A DNA stretch of 64,000 nt from DATBFG01 sp036558645 (GCA_036558645.1 DATBFG010000006.1:48530-112529), one strand, 5' to 3'. Positions 53,833 to 63,321 are shown, counted from the first letter of the stretch. Numbers and translations are program-made. The notes: generated from the letters alone by a model not told the origin.

Positions 53833-55298
53833 CCTTCGTGCCTCGTGACTTTTGCTGGTTCCAGTGGCCAGGGATTTTCCGGGCGCGCGATGCGGTGCTC
53901 GCGGTCTTGACTCGAAGCAATCGAGGCCAGAGGACGCACATGGTCCATGTGTCCTCCCAGAGCCCCGTAGTCGGCAAGCTTTAGTGTGAACTCGATAGGC
54001 GCGACAATTGCAGGCGTAGGGACAGAGCCGAACGCATTCATGGGGACGCGGCTGACATCTACCATGAAAGTAATGCCACCCCCGGGCCAGACAAAGGCCG
54101 GGGCACCTCCGCAGGTGATGCGCGTCAAGGCGTTTTTGACGGAGTGTGTCAGCCGAACCGGATTCTCTGTGACACCGGCACGCAGTGAGCCTCCTGCGCC
54201 GCCCATAAACAGAACGGTCGAGAGCGCGGGCTCACAGTTCTCTCGAATCCTGGCAACAGACTCTTGGAGAGTGTGCGGGAGATCCATTTCGACAAGTTGG
54301 AACTTGTCATTCAGTTCAAAGTAGGCAGAGTGCTCGCCGGTGGTGCTCACCATCAATAGGCGTAGTCCCGGCCACGCGGATTTCGGATCGAACTGCTTCA
54401 GGATGGAGCGTGGGTCGTCGAGATTGGTTCCACCCCATGCCGTGCCGGGCTCCGCAACCTGAAAGTATCGGCCTGGCGTCGAGCGCCGGCCCTTCAGGCG
54501 AATCCCGGTCTCGCGCATGCCAAGTAGCTTGCCGGCCTGGTGCTGAGAAAGAACGCCGGTGATGTGATCATCCACTACCACTACTTCGTCCGCGTTCCCA
54601 AACCACTGCTTGGCAAACATTCCGATCGCAGCCGAGCCACACCCGACGCGCATTCGCTCTTCGCGCACACCATCAACGACTGGGGGCTCTCCTGATTGCA
54701 CGACGACCGACGTACCTCCATCAATGTGTAATTCGGCCGCTTTTCCATTGCATAAGTCGAGCAATGTTTGACAGGTAACAGTGCCTTCCTTGCGGCTTCC
54801 CCCGGTCAGGTGACGAACGCCTCCGAGCGAAAGCATCTGCGAGCCGTATTCGCTGGTGGTTACATGACCTACGGCTTCACCCTGTGCACGCACCGTATTG
54901 GTCTCGGGGCCAAGATATCGATCGGTATCAACCTTCACTTTGACGCCACAGTAGCTGAAGATGCCCTCGGTCACGACCGTCACCATATCGACCTGATTGA
55001 CGGAAGAAGAGATGATGAAAGGAGCCGGCTTGTAATCGGGATACGTCGTGCCGGCCCCGATGGCCGTCACAAATGTTCCTGCTTGCTTGACGACTTCTCC
55101 GCCCCAGTCTTGAGCTTGCTCGAGGAATGGCACCACCGATTCACCGCGCGAGACGGCTTGCTCAAGCAGCACGTGGGGATCGAGACGGACCAGTTTTCCG
55201 TCATGATTGGCGTAGCGATCGCATGATCCTGTGCGACCGGGCTTGATGTAGCAAAGGACAGGGCAGGCATCACAACGTACAGTGGCTTCGTCACCCAC
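53829..55298 (-). CDS. hnr: 6-hydroxynicotinate reductase-like iron-sulfur flavoprotein
   Basis: 489 residues from GTG 55298, chosen because GGGAGG sits 5 nt upstream and the protein then begins directly with the cluster motif; the longer frame to 55391 lies inside the hydroxylase gene. Cys9, 12, 16 and 26 (CDACPVLC..GSCDRYAN) form the probable 4Fe-4S site. Other blocks: AIGAGTTYPDYKPAPFI, VTEGIFSYCGVKVKVDTDR, HVTTSEYGSQMLSLGG, RVGCGSAAIGMFA, VWPGGGITFMVDVSRVP. In the Eubacterium pathway this enzyme uses reduced ferredoxin to make 1,4,5,6-tetrahydro-6-oxonicotinate. Adjacent enamidase and hydroxylase fit that role. The native electron donor here is not visible. Confidence 0.85.
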   Translation of the reverse strand: MGDEATVRCDACPVLCYIKPGRTGSCDRYANHDGKLVRLDPHVLLEQAVSRGESVVPFLEQAQDWGGEVVKQAGTFVTAIGAGTTYPDYKPAPFIISSSVNQVDMVTVVTEGIFSYCGVKVKVDTDRYLGPETNTVRAQGEAVGHVTTSEYGSQMLSLGGVRHLTGGSRKEGTVTCQTLLDLCNGKAAELHIDGGTSVVVQSGEPPVVDGVREERMRVGCGSAAIGMFAKQWFGNADEVVVVDDHITGVLSQHQAGKLLGMRETGIRLKGRRSTPGRYFQVAEPGTAWGGTNLDDPRSILKQFDPKSAWPGLRLLMVSTTGEHSAYFELNDKFQLVEMDLPHTLQESVARIRENCEPALSTVLFMGGAGGSLRAGVTENPVRLTHSVKNALTRITCGGAPAFVWPGGGITFMVDVSRVPMNAFGSVPTPAIVAPIEFTLKLADYGALGGHMDHVRPLASIASSQDREHRIARPENPWPLEPAKVTRHEG

Positions 55299-58080
55299 GG
55301 TAGCCTCCCGGACCGCCTGCTGCCACAATGGCGGCTCGAATCCGATCAGGAGTAGCCGGCACCTTGCGGATACGAATTCCGATGGCGTCATGAATCGCGT
55401 TGAGAATGGCAGGAGCAGTCGGAATCACCGCCTGCTCCCCGATTCCCTTGGCGCCGAAGGGACCGACGGAAGAACACTTCTCGATCAGTATGGTTTCTAC
55501 CGGAGGCATGTCGCCTGCTGTCGGGATGAGATAGTCATGCAGATTCTCCCCTTTTCCAGGTGTGAATTCTTCCATGAGCGCCATCCCCAACCCCTGTGCG
55601 GCTCCGCCTTCGACTTGACCTTCAATCAAAGTGGGGTTTATGGCTCGTCCGACATCATGCGCGGCGGTAATCCGCAGCACACGCACCGTTCCGAGTTCAA
55701 CATCGACTTGTACTTCGGCCAGGTGTGCGCCGAAACCGTACACAGCGTACGGATTTCCTTGACCATTCTCATCGAGCGGGCTGGTCGGGGGATCGAAAGT
55801 GATTTCCTGAGTCACTACGTACCCGTGCTGGTCGAGAGGCAAGTCCGCGAGGTCGATGGGAAGACGTTTGCCATTTTCAGTGACGATCACACTTCCGTCG
55901 ATAAATTCCAGCGTTGCACAATCGCAGGCGCCAGCCATTTTCAAAAGTCTTTGTCGCAGAGCCTTTCCGGCCATGTATGCGGCCTTCCCCGTCACAAACG
56001 TCTGACGAGATGCCGAGGTCTTCCCGCAGTCAGGCGTAACTGCTGTATCCCCGGAAAGCAAATCAAACTGGTCCACTAGCGTGCCAAGAGCGTCAGCACA
56101 TATCTGCGTAACTATCGTGTTGGAGCCCTGCCCAATATCCACGGCGCCCTGGTGCAGCACAACCCTCGCGTTGCGCGTTAGCCCTATCCGGATTGTGGAT
56201 GGATTCGAGAGCGACGTGTTGCCGCACCCGTACCACATGCCGGCGACACCAACGCCTCGGCGCAGTGTGGCGCCAGCGCGGTTAAACTCGCTGGCTTCCG
56301 TACGAGCGTCGGTCCAGCGAGGGCGTAAAGCCTCAAAGCATTCGCGAATGCCGACGCCTTCTCCGAGCACCTGTCCTGTGACGGTCGGAGAATGATCGTC
56401 CAGAGCATTCAGGATACGGAATTCCAGGCGATCCATACGGAGTCGATTCGCAAGATCGTCGTAGAGTTGTTCCTGTGCGATCGTTGCCTGAGGCACGCCG
56501 AAACCTCGAAACGCGCCTGCGGGCACAAGATGAGTGTGGACGGCGCGGGTCAGCGCTCGGTAATCCGAAACCTGATAGGGGCCGGAGGCATGCACCGGTA
56601 CGCGGGCTGCTACAGTTGGCCCCCAAGAAGCGTAAGCGCCGGTATTGAAGTCGGCAGCGATGTCCATGGCAAGCAGCTTGCCGTTCCTGCTCGCGCCTGC
56701 CCGAGCCCGAATGCGTGAGGGATGCCGCTTGGTTGTACTCATGATCGACTCGACCCGCGAATAGGTGATCTTCACAGCACAGTTCAGACGCCAAGCGGCC
56801 ACCGCAATGAACGGCTGCACGGAAAGATCGAGCTTGGTGCCGAATCCGCCACCGACAGCGGTTGGGATAATACGAACATGATCGGCTGGCAGGGCTAAGA
56901 TCGCCGCGATGTCTGCCCGGTCCATGTAAGGCGACTGGGTGCAGGCCTGGACTTCCATGTGGTCGCCGACTCGCCGTGCGAAACCCGATTCCGGTTCAAT
57001 GCAAGCGTGTTCGACGAAACTAGTTTCATACTCGCCTTCCACAACTACGTCGGCTTCGCCTAAGGCCTTCTCGACATCCCCACACACAACCCGCCCACGC
57101 ACAAGCACGTTACCCGGACGATTGGCGTGCACCAACGTCGCACCAGACCGTAAGGCTTCGTCGATCTCGAGAAGAGAAGGAAGCTGCTCCCATGAAACTG
57201 GGAACTGTTCAAGATCGAGTCGTTCCACCGCCTGTTCCTCGCCGACCACCGCGGCCACCGCCTCTCCGCGAAATCGCGTTTCGCCTTCAGCAAAAACGGG
57301 TTGATCGGCGAAAGGCGGAATCACGCCGAAACAATTTCTACCAGGGATGTCCTTGGCCGTGAGAACCGCGTGAACACCCGGACGTTTTTCCAGGAAAGGA
57401 CGAAACTCTCCAAACGTGAAACGAGCTCGATGATATGGGCTGCGAATGACACGTAGTAACAACGCACCGACCGGCATTTCGTCAGCCCCAAAGATTTCAG
57501 TGCCTTCTATCTTCCGTTGACCATCGAGGCGAACTAAACGTTGCCCCACCGCCCCGGAGCCGGTTCCGGTGATTGCAGAAACGGGTTCAAGGTCTGCGTT
57601 CATAATTGCCGAAATGATTTTGCGATATCCGGTACAGCGGCATAGGACACCACCAATCGCATCCATCACTTCGGTTTCAGTCGGATTTCGTTTCTGCTCC
57701 AAAAGTGCGGTAGCTGACATCAGCATTCCGGGAGTGCAGATACCACATTGAGCGGCACCCGAGGCTAGAAAAGATTTCTGGAGACGATCAAAGAGTGGAG
57801 CGCGGGCCTTCAGTCCCTCGACCGTCGTAATCTCGCAACTTTCGGCTTGGGCGACGGCGACCATGCAGGAGCAAACTGGCCGGCCATCCATCAGCACAGT
57901 GCAAGCACCGCAATCGCCGGCGTCACAACCCACCTTGGTTCCGGTAAGCCCAAGATCCTCACGCAGAACATTCGACAGCCGGCGCACCGGCGAAGTAGCA
58001 ACGTTCACAGGATTGCCATTAACTCTCAAGACCAGCTCACCCTCCGGCTTGAAGGCTACGTCTTCTGGAGAGCGCGTCAT
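55291..58080 (-). CDS. xanthine-dehydrogenase-family hydroxylase, fused 2Fe-2S and molybdopterin subunits (probable nicotinate dehydrogenase)
   Basis: 929 residues. Residues about 15-165 carry two 2Fe-2S sites: C52, C57, C60, C72 (plant type) and C112, C115, C147, C149. Residues about 185-925 are the Moco large subunit (VGGGFGTKLD, GAFRGFGVPQA, GQGSNTIVTQICADALG, and the active-site Glu in GAKGIGEQAV). Together with the separate FAD subunit this makes a complete hydroxylase for an aromatic N-heterocycle. The 6-hydroxynicotinate reductase and enamidase genes point to nicotinate as substrate and C6 as the site. Overlaps: ATGA with the FAD gene (58077-58080), 8 nt with the reductase gene. Confidence 0.9.
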   Translation of the reverse strand: MTRSPEDVAFKPEGELVLRVNGNPVNVATSPVRRLSNVLREDLGLTGTKVGCDAGDCGACTVLMDGRPVCSCMVAVAQAESCEITTVEGLKARAPLFDRLQKSFLASGAAQCGICTPGMLMSATALLEQKRNPTETEVMDAIGGVLCRCTGYRKIISAIMNADLEPVSAITGTGSGAVGQRLVRLDGQRKIEGTEIFGADEMPVGALLLRVIRSPYHRARFTFGEFRPFLEKRPGVHAVLTAKDIPGRNCFGVIPPFADQPVFAEGETRFRGEAVAAVVGEEQAVERLDLEQFPVSWEQLPSLLEIDEALRSGATLVHANRPGNVLVRGRVVCGDVEKALGEADVVVEGEYETSFVEHACIEPESGFARRVGDHMEVQACTQSPYMDRADIAAILALPADHVRIIPTAVGGGFGTKLDLSVQPFIAVAAWRLNCAVKITYSRVESIMSTTKRHPSRIRARAGASRNGKLLAMDIAADFNTGAYASWGPTVAARVPVHASGPYQVSDYRALTRAVHTHLVPAGAFRGFGVPQATIAQEQLYDDLANRLRMDRLEFRILNALDDHSPTVTGQVLGEGVGIRECFEALRPRWTDARTEASEFNRAGATLRRGVGVAGMWYGCGNTSLSNPSTIRIGLTRNARVVLHQGAVDIGQGSNTIVTQICADALGTLVDQFDLLSGDTAVTPDCGKTSASRQTFVTGKAAYMAGKALRQRLLKMAGACDCATLEFIDGSVIVTENGKRLPIDLADLPLDQHGYVVTQEITFDPPTSPLDENGQGNPYAVYGFGAHLAEVQVDVELGTVRVLRITAAHDVGRAINPTLIEGQVEGGAAQGLGMALMEEFTPGKGENLHDYLIPTAGDMPPVETILIEKCSSVGPFGAKGIGEQAVIPTAPAILNAIHDAIGIRIRKVPATPDRIRAAIVAAGGPGGYRG

Positions 58081-58913
58081 GATTGCGCCCCCACGCAGGC
58101 ATCTAGCGCGCGGCGAACTAATGTCAGTGTTGCATCGCGCCGGTAGGTGGCCGAGGCTCGTACATCGTCAATTGGCGAAAGGGGACCAAGGTGACCTGTG
58201 CGCACAAGTGAACAGAGTTCGTGACGCATGGGCTGCCCAACCAAGTCGTGCTCCAGTTCCAGAAGTCGCTGCGCGGTCGCTGAGCAAGATCCAACTGCGA
58301 TGCGTGCCGCGCCGACTTGTCCATCTCCATCTTTGCTCAAGAGGGCTGCAATCATGGTGATCGAAATGACCAGATATCGGCGCGCACCAAGTTTGAGAAA
58401 GATCGATGGCGCATCTTTGAACCGAAGGGGCACCATCACAGCCGACAGAATTTCGTCCGGACGTCGGCACGTTTTGCGATTGCCGACTAGGAAATCCTTC
58501 AGTTGCAGGCGCCTCACACCTGAGCTGGAAGTCAATTCGACTTCGGCCTCCAGGATCAGAAGGGGTGGAACGCTGTCAGCTGCCGGAGAGGCGTTGCAAA
58601 GGTTTCCCGCGATAGTTCCACGGTTCTGTACCTGCAACCCGCCTACTTCGCGCGCCGCGGCGCGCAGAGCATCAAAACAGCGAGGGAGCGGGGCCGTGGC
58701 GATTTCACTCCAAGTGGTGGCTCCTCCAATGCGAATGTGATCGGAAGCGGTGTCGATACCACGTAACTCGTGGATCCGGGTGAGATCGATAATGGTGCCT
58801 GTAACTGGTCTCGTGCCGAGGGCCGGGAAAAAATCGGTCCCGCCGGCGAGCACTTGCCCGCCTTCGGCTAGGGCTTGGGTCGCTTCGCGCAACGTGGTCG
58901 GCCGGAAAAACAA
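58077..58913 (-). CDS. FAD-binding subunit of molybdenum hydroxylase
   Basis: 278 residues of the CoxM/XDH medium-subunit family: FFRPTTLREATQALAEGGQVLAGGTDFFPAL at the start, then TIAGNLCNASPAADSVPPLLIL (FAD loop) and the CO-dehydrogenase C-terminal domain. The likely start is TTG 58913 preceded by GAAGGTGA; the ATG nearby is out of frame. First gene of the six-gene nicotinate operon. Confidence 0.88.
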   Translation of the reverse strand: MFFRPTTLREATQALAEGGQVLAGGTDFFPALGTRPVTGTIIDLTRIHELRGIDTASDHIRIGGATTWSEIATAPLPRCFDALRAAAREVGGLQVQNRGTIAGNLCNASPAADSVPPLLILEAEVELTSSSGVRRLQLKDFLVGNRKTCRRPDEILSAVMVPLRFKDAPSIFLKLGARRYLVISITMIAALLSKDGDGQVGAARIAVGSCSATAQRLLELEHDLVGQPMRHELCSLVRTGHLGPLSPIDDVRASATYRRDATLTLVRRALDACVGAQS

Positions 58914-59190
58914 GGCATCACCTTCGAGAACCGTTGTTGGTACCCCGAAAATTCCAGTCCTTTTTATACCAATTGGGCGCTAGACGCCATCTGGTCAGGT
59001 TGGGATCGACGGAACCTACCTGAATCATTGCAGACGTGAAGAACAAGCATGAAATCCGGGCCTACTCCGACCTGTGTTTCGGACTCACGCAGGTTTTTCG
59101 GTCGCATGCAGTCTGCTGGACAGCATTATGGAGGTCACAAGGTGGGATCGGCAGTTCGGTTGTGAAAAAACTCCGGATGAGAAGAATTCG

Positions 59191-60102
59191 TTAGAGTTTT
59201 GCTACGCTAAGAATTGCAGCCATTTTGTGCTGCTGTCCCGGTGCCAGACTTACAGCAGCGTCCATAATGTTGCATGCCTCGACGCAAACAAATTGCATCC
59301 ATTCCCCGTCACCGAGGTCTTTCATCTCAGACGCTTTCTCCCGCCAGGGATTCCACACTACGGTATTCAGAGAATCTTCTTTCGCGAGCTGGATCCTCCG
59401 GCGCAATTTCGGATCCACCAGATCAACTGCACTCCGAGCATTCAGGTACGCGTTGTCAGTTTGCGAGGCTATGGCAATCTCACCGCGCTGCACCTTCTCA
59501 ATGTTTGAATTCGTGTTGTCAAGAAAATGGACGCCATCCAAACCCTGCACACGAGCGTCTTGCAGCGCTGCCACCCGGTTGTACGTATGAAGAGCCTCCT
59601 CAAAACTGAAGGGCGCAGTCCCTGTATTCGTGCAAGCCAACTCCAGCCTGAGTTCTGTACCAAAGGTAACTCGATGTACGAGGCGAAACTCCGCAGGCCA
59701 CCATCGGCGGGTTTGGTCGTCACTCTCTGTCGACATGGTGACTGCAATCCCGCGATCGTCCTTACTAATCGACTCCAGTTGCCATATCCGTGTGCGTGCG
59801 AATCCATGTGCCGGTGCCTTGGGGTCGTCCATCTTGCCACGAAACCAAGGGAAGCAGATCGGAATTCCCCCGCGAATCGCCTGACCGCTTTGCCAACGTG
59901 CCTGCGAACTCACGTAAAGCACATCATCAAAGCCGTTCGGCTGCCAGGAACTTACGTGGGCGCCATACAGATAAATCTCGCCCTCCCCAAACGAATCGGT
60001 GACACAAATCCGGGGTAAGCCGCCATTACCTTCGCCTACCCGCGCCACACCCGGAATTCCAAACCGTCGATCCAGATCTGCGGTCGTGTTGGTCGTATTC
60101 AT
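59191..60102 (-). CDS. D-hexose-6-phosphate mutarotase (aldose 1-epimerase-like)
   Basis: 303 residues, the usual length. YeaD-type blocks: GEIYLYGAHVSSWQPNG, GGIPICFPWF, AHGFARTRIWQL, SFEEALHTYN, NTVVWNPWREKASEMKDLGDGEWMQFVCVEACN with the catalytic Glu, and the active His in HGFAR. It interconverts the anomers of hexose 6-phosphates. Monocistronic. Confidence 0.92.
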   Translation of the reverse strand: MNTTNTTADLDRRFGIPGVARVGEGNGGLPRICVTDSFGEGEIYLYGAHVSSWQPNGFDDVLYVSSQARWQSGQAIRGGIPICFPWFRGKMDDPKAPAHGFARTRIWQLESISKDDRGIAVTMSTESDDQTRRWWPAEFRLVHRVTFGTELRLELACTNTGTAPFSFEEALHTYNRVAALQDARVQGLDGVHFLDNTNSNIEKVQRGEIAIASQTDNAYLNARSAVDLVDPKLRRRIQLAKEDSLNTVVWNPWREKASEMKDLGDGEWMQFVCVEACNIMDAAVSLAPGQQHKMAAILSVAKL

Positions 60103-60244
60103 GGTCGAGCTCTACGAGCAAACAAAAATAGCACAGCTTGAGCGAAGGTCGTTGGCCACGTTGCACACTTCGCAGGTCGTTTGATCTTGGGTTGGAGTAG
60201 GTGCGTGATTCGCTTTGGATGTTCACTAAGTTGCAGAGAGTTTT

Positions 60245-60320
60245 TGGTGGACCTGGTCGGGATCGAACCGACGACCTCTTCCATGCCATGGAAGCGCGCT
60301 CCCAGCTGCGCCACAGGCCC
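60245..60320 (-). tRNA. tRNA-Ala (anticodon GGC)
   Basis: 76 nt including an encoded CCA. Acceptor stem GGGCCTG with CAGGTCC (one G-U pair), D arm around AGCTGGGA, anticodon loop ATGGCAT with a five-pair stem CTTCC/GGAAG, T arm GTCGG TTCGATC CCGAC. The anticodon GGC reads Ala GCC/GCU codons. No att-like repeat was seen beside it. Confidence 0.96.
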
Positions 60321-60522
60321 ACTTTTCGGAAGGAAACGCTGAATAATTTTCGCCTACTCGCATGCGATAGTCAAACTCGCACAAAGACCGGCACAGAAAG
60401 ACCGACACGCGCAACCACTCGGAACATTGCGCAAGGAACCTCCGCCCGGTCTAGCCCTCGCTGAATTGGCGAAAACCCTGAAAATGAGTATGCTGAAGGT
60501 AGCCTAGTCAATTGATAGAACT

Positions 60523-61200
60523 ATGAACCTGAGCTCCTTCCCGATCACCATTGTTCTTCTTCCACTTCTCGCAGGATCACTGACGGCACAGAGCACTTCT
60601 GCTGCCCAACCTGCTCCTCCCGTCGCGTACTCCTCCATGAGCCAGCTTAATATGCTGCTGTCCGAGCTGGAACAAGCCTCCCAAGGCACGCAATCGGATC
60701 TCGCAAGGCTTCGCGTTGATAAGTGGAAAACCGACTCGAATACCAAACGCCAGGAGCAGGCAAACGTCGAATCGCTACAGCGCAACCTGCAATCGGCTCT
60801 GCCTGAAATGATCACCCAGATTCGTACTTCTCCAGAGGACCTGAACGTGACTTTCAAGATTTATCGCAACCTGGATGCGCTTTACGACGTCCTTGGTTCT
60901 TTAGTGGAGTCGGCTGGAGCATTCGGGTCGAAGGACGACTTTCAATCCCTCGGGAATGATCTAAGCTCAGTGGAAAAATCTCGACGTTCTTTTGCTGATC
61001 GCATGGAGACCCTCGCGGGCGCCAAGGAAGTCGAACTCACACAACTTCGTACTCAGGTCAGGACTCTGCAAGCGGCCGTTCCGCCGCCTGCGCCAAAGAA
61101 AGTCATCGTCGATGACACTGAAACTCCCAAGAAACCGACCAAAAAGAAGTCCGCCAAGCCCGCCACGCCAGCTCCGGCGCCCACAACTCCACCGCAGTAA
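60523..61200 (+). CDS. secreted coiled-coil protein, unknown function
   Basis: 225 residues with a signal peptide (FPITIVLLPLLAGSLTAQ). The middle is helical and rich in Gln and Glu (SQLNMLLSELEQASQGTQSDLARLRVDKWK; FADRMETLAGAKEVELTQLRTQVRTLQ), likely a coiled coil. The C-terminal 45 residues are Lys- and Pro-rich (PKKPTKKKSAKPATPAPAPTTPP). Similar proteins are common in acidobacteria; function unknown. Confidence 0.72.
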   Translation: MNLSSFPITIVLLPLLAGSLTAQSTSAAQPAPPVAYSSMSQLNMLLSELEQASQGTQSDLARLRVDKWKTDSNTKRQEQANVESLQRNLQSALPEMITQIRTSPEDLNVTFKIYRNLDALYDVLGSLVESAGAFGSKDDFQSLGNDLSSVEKSRRSFADRMETLAGAKEVELTQLRTQVRTLQAAVPPPAPKKVIVDDTETPKKPTKKKSAKPATPAPAPTTPPQ

Positions 61201-61423
61201 TCCGCAAGAATTACCGGCCGCGACTGCCAGGAAGAACGAGGCACCAATACTCCCTCTTCTAAGCTGCTGAAACAAAACCCTTTGTATCTGGGAACTCTCA
61301 ACACCCCGGCGGAGTCTATGTGTAGAAGGGGCAGGTACGGTACGCTTTCCGGCCGGATCGCTGACGGTGCTCTGAATCACTGATGGTTGAGACAGAAAAA
61401 ACCTATAATAAGGGGGTGACGCC

Positions 61424-62173
61424 ATGAGAGTCATGGCGGGAGTTGCCACCTTGGGTGATGTCGCAGGAGCGTTGGCAGGCCGGGCTCAGGAATCCGCCGT
61501 TGTAGCCGAATTGAAGGCTGGATCTGAACAAGCGTATGCCTGGCTGATCGGGGAATTTCACCAGCCTATCTATAGTCTCGTCTATCGCATCGTTCTGGAT
61601 CCGGCGGATGCTGCCGACACAACGCAAGAAGTCTTCCTGAAAGTGTTTCGCGGAATGAAGCACTTCCATGGTGGCTCCAGTCTCAAGACGTGGATCTACC
61701 GCATCGCCTTGCACGAAGCTTCGAACCGCAGGCGGTGGTGGTTTCGCCACAAGGCGCGCGAGACATCCATCGAGCCTGCACAGAGGGGACTTGAGGACAG
61801 CCCGGTCTCCGCATTGAAGGACACACTGGCAGACCAGACGGAATCGCCATTCGAAAGCGTCGTGCATGAAGAAGTACGTGCGCATGTCGAATGCGAACTA
61901 CGAAACGTTCCTGAACCATTTCGCACCGCGGTAATCTTGCGCGACTTGGAGGAGATGTCTTACGAAGAGATTGCGGAGATCACCGAAGTGACGTTGGGCA
62001 CTGTGAAGTCGCGGCTGACTCGTGGCCGGGAAGCGTTGCGCCAGCGCCTGACGGACTATGTAAGAGAAGTGGGGCCGCAGCTTGGCTTGCTGGCACCCGA
62101 TGAGGAGGAGCCCAAAATCCGCGGAAAATCCCGGTTATCGCGGGATCGCAGGGAAATCGAGGTGACGCCATGA
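61424..62173 (+). CDS. ECF-subfamily RNA polymerase sigma factor (RpoE-like)
   Basis: 249 residues with GGGGGTGA 7 nt before the ATG. Region 2 (AWLIGEFHQPIYSLVYRIVLDPADAADTTQEVFLKVFRG), the Pro-poor linker, and region 4 (LRNVPEPFRTAVILRDLEEMSYEEIAEITEVTLGTVKSRLTRGREALRQRL). The C terminus is a 35-residue charged tail. Overlaps the anti-sigma gene by ATGA, the usual pairing. Confidence 0.95.
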   Translation: MRVMAGVATLGDVAGALAGRAQESAVVAELKAGSEQAYAWLIGEFHQPIYSLVYRIVLDPADAADTTQEVFLKVFRGMKHFHGGSSLKTWIYRIALHEASNRRRWWFRHKARETSIEPAQRGLEDSPVSALKDTLADQTESPFESVVHEEVRAHVECELRNVPEPFRTAVILRDLEEMSYEEIAEITEVTLGTVKSRLTRGREALRQRLTDYVREVGPQLGLLAPDEEEPKIRGKSRLSRDRREIEVTP

Positions 62174-62838
62174 GGTGCGCCCAGTCTAAGTCGCTGTTCT
62201 CATCCTATCTGGATGGTGCCGTTACAGGCACGCAGATGCACGCTTTGAGCGAGCACATGGATGAATGTCCAAGTTGCCGCCAGGAGTATCTCTCCTTGCA
62301 GCAAGTGCAACAACTCCTCGGCAAGATGGGCCCCCGGCGAGTTCCCGCAGATGCCAGCTTGAAACTTCGCGTGGCTCTGTCCCGCGAGATTGCGAGGTCC
62401 AAGCGCGGAAACTTCGAGGGTGTCTCAATCCGTCTGGAAAATGCTCTGAACGCTTTCATGGTCCCGGTGACAGCCGGTCTCGTAACTGCGATCGTGATCT
62501 TCGGATTGCTTATGGGCTTCCTGGCTTTACCCGATCAACTGCAGGCCAGCAACGATGACGTTCCCTTGATCGTCTACACGGCTCCGCAGTTGCAGCAGTC
62601 GGCATTCTCAACACTCGACTCGATCAGCGAAGATTCCTTGGTGATCGAGGCTGATGTCGATTCGCGTGGCCGCGTGCAGGACTACCGCATCTTGTCGAAT
62701 CCGCCCCAGGCGAAGGATCTTCTTCCCCAGGTGAAGAATATGCTGATCTTCACAACATTTCGTCCGGCTACAAACATGGGACGCCCGACATCGGGCAAAG
62801 CGGTGCTGTCCTTTTCAAGGATCAGCGTAAGGGGATAG
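62170..62838 (+). CDS. anti-sigma factor with zinc-finger (ZAS) domain
   Basis: 222 residues. N-terminal zf-HC2/ZAS domain with CAQ..HMDECPSCRQ ligands, one membrane helix at about 97-118 (VPVTAGLVTAIVIFGLLMGFLAL), then a periplasmic domain with a TonB-C-like fold (VIEADVDSRGRVQDYRILSNP, KNMLIFTTFRPATNMGRPTSG). It holds the preceding sigma at the membrane. Start coupled to the sigma stop (ATGA, 62170-62173). Confidence 0.92.
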   Translation: MRCAQSKSLFSSYLDGAVTGTQMHALSEHMDECPSCRQEYLSLQQVQQLLGKMGPRRVPADASLKLRVALSREIARSKRGNFEGVSIRLENALNAFMVPVTAGLVTAIVIFGLLMGFLALPDQLQASNDDVPLIVYTAPQLQQSAFSTLDSISEDSLVIEADVDSRGRVQDYRILSNPPQAKDLLPQVKNMLIFTTFRPATNMGRPTSGKAVLSFSRISVRG

Positions 62839-62958
62839 CCGCAACAGACAACACCCCGCATCCCACTTGTGACATGCCAGAGCTCTCCGCCGGGTAGTGG
62901 GTCAGTTTGAAATTCACACGCACTCGCGCTGGCCCTGAATCCATGGCATCATGTCATT

Positions 62959-63195
62959 ATGGTCGGCAAAGGAAAACGTCCCCGCGACACAAATCAGCTT
63001 GCGAAGTGGATAGTAGACCAATCCACTGGCCAACTTTCAGATCCAAATGAAGGCAAGAACCCAGCGGCAGTTTCTTTGGGGAGAATGGGTGGGCTGAAGG
63101 GCGGCCACGCAAGAGCGAAGGCATTAACGCCCCGCAAACGCAAGGCTATTGCTGAAAAAGCAGCACATGCAAGGTGGTCAAAACAAGGAGGGTAA
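62959..63195 (+). CDS. small basic conserved-type hypothetical protein
   Basis: 78 residues, Lys/Arg-rich, with the sequence features of a common small protein: GKRPRDTNQLAKWIVDQSTGQL, GRMGGLKGGHARAKALTPRKRKAIAEKAAHARW. Histone-like tail character suggests nucleic-acid contact; function unknown. No good ribosome-binding site. Located between the sigma/anti-sigma pair and the putative mobile edge. Confidence 0.7.
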   Translation: MVGKGKRPRDTNQLAKWIVDQSTGQLSDPNEGKNPAAVSLGRMGGLKGGHARAKALTPRKRKAIAEKAAHARWSKQGG

Positions 63196-63274
63196 CCAGC
63201 CCCAGATTACCTTCGTTTTTTATTCGCGGCTTGCATCTTTCTGCCCGCTGTAGCATCATATTACTGAAGTTCCC

Positions 63275-63321
63275 GCTCGGAGCAATCCGAGCCATGCTCT
63301 GGACCCAGAGTAATGGGCAGC
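63275..63321 (+). ncRNA. candidate structured RNA (tandem hairpins)
   Basis: Hairpin A: GCTCGGA (63275-63281), GCAA loop (a GNRA tetraloop), TCCGAGC (63286-63292). Hairpin B: CTCTGG, AC, CCAGAG (63297-63310), extended by CCAT/ATGG on both sides. A strong terminator hairpin follows at 63322-63348. The order fits a small RNA or leader with terminator. It is not matched to a known family; it could also be a chance fold in a short intergenic gap. Confidence 0.3.

Noticed and set aside
55299..55391. Longer N terminus for the 6-hydroxynicotinate reductase
   Set aside because: It would overlap the hydroxylase by 101 nt and lacks the strong GGGAGG site that precedes GTG 55298.
60245..60320. The tRNA as an integration site for the right-hand genes
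   Set aside because: The tRNA 3' end faces left, away from the suspected mobile edge, and no direct repeat of the 3' end was seen.
61387..61409. TTGAGA ... TATAAT before the ECF sigma gene
   Set aside because: The spacer is only 11 bp, and a start from that -10 would place transcription inside the Shine-Dalgarno.
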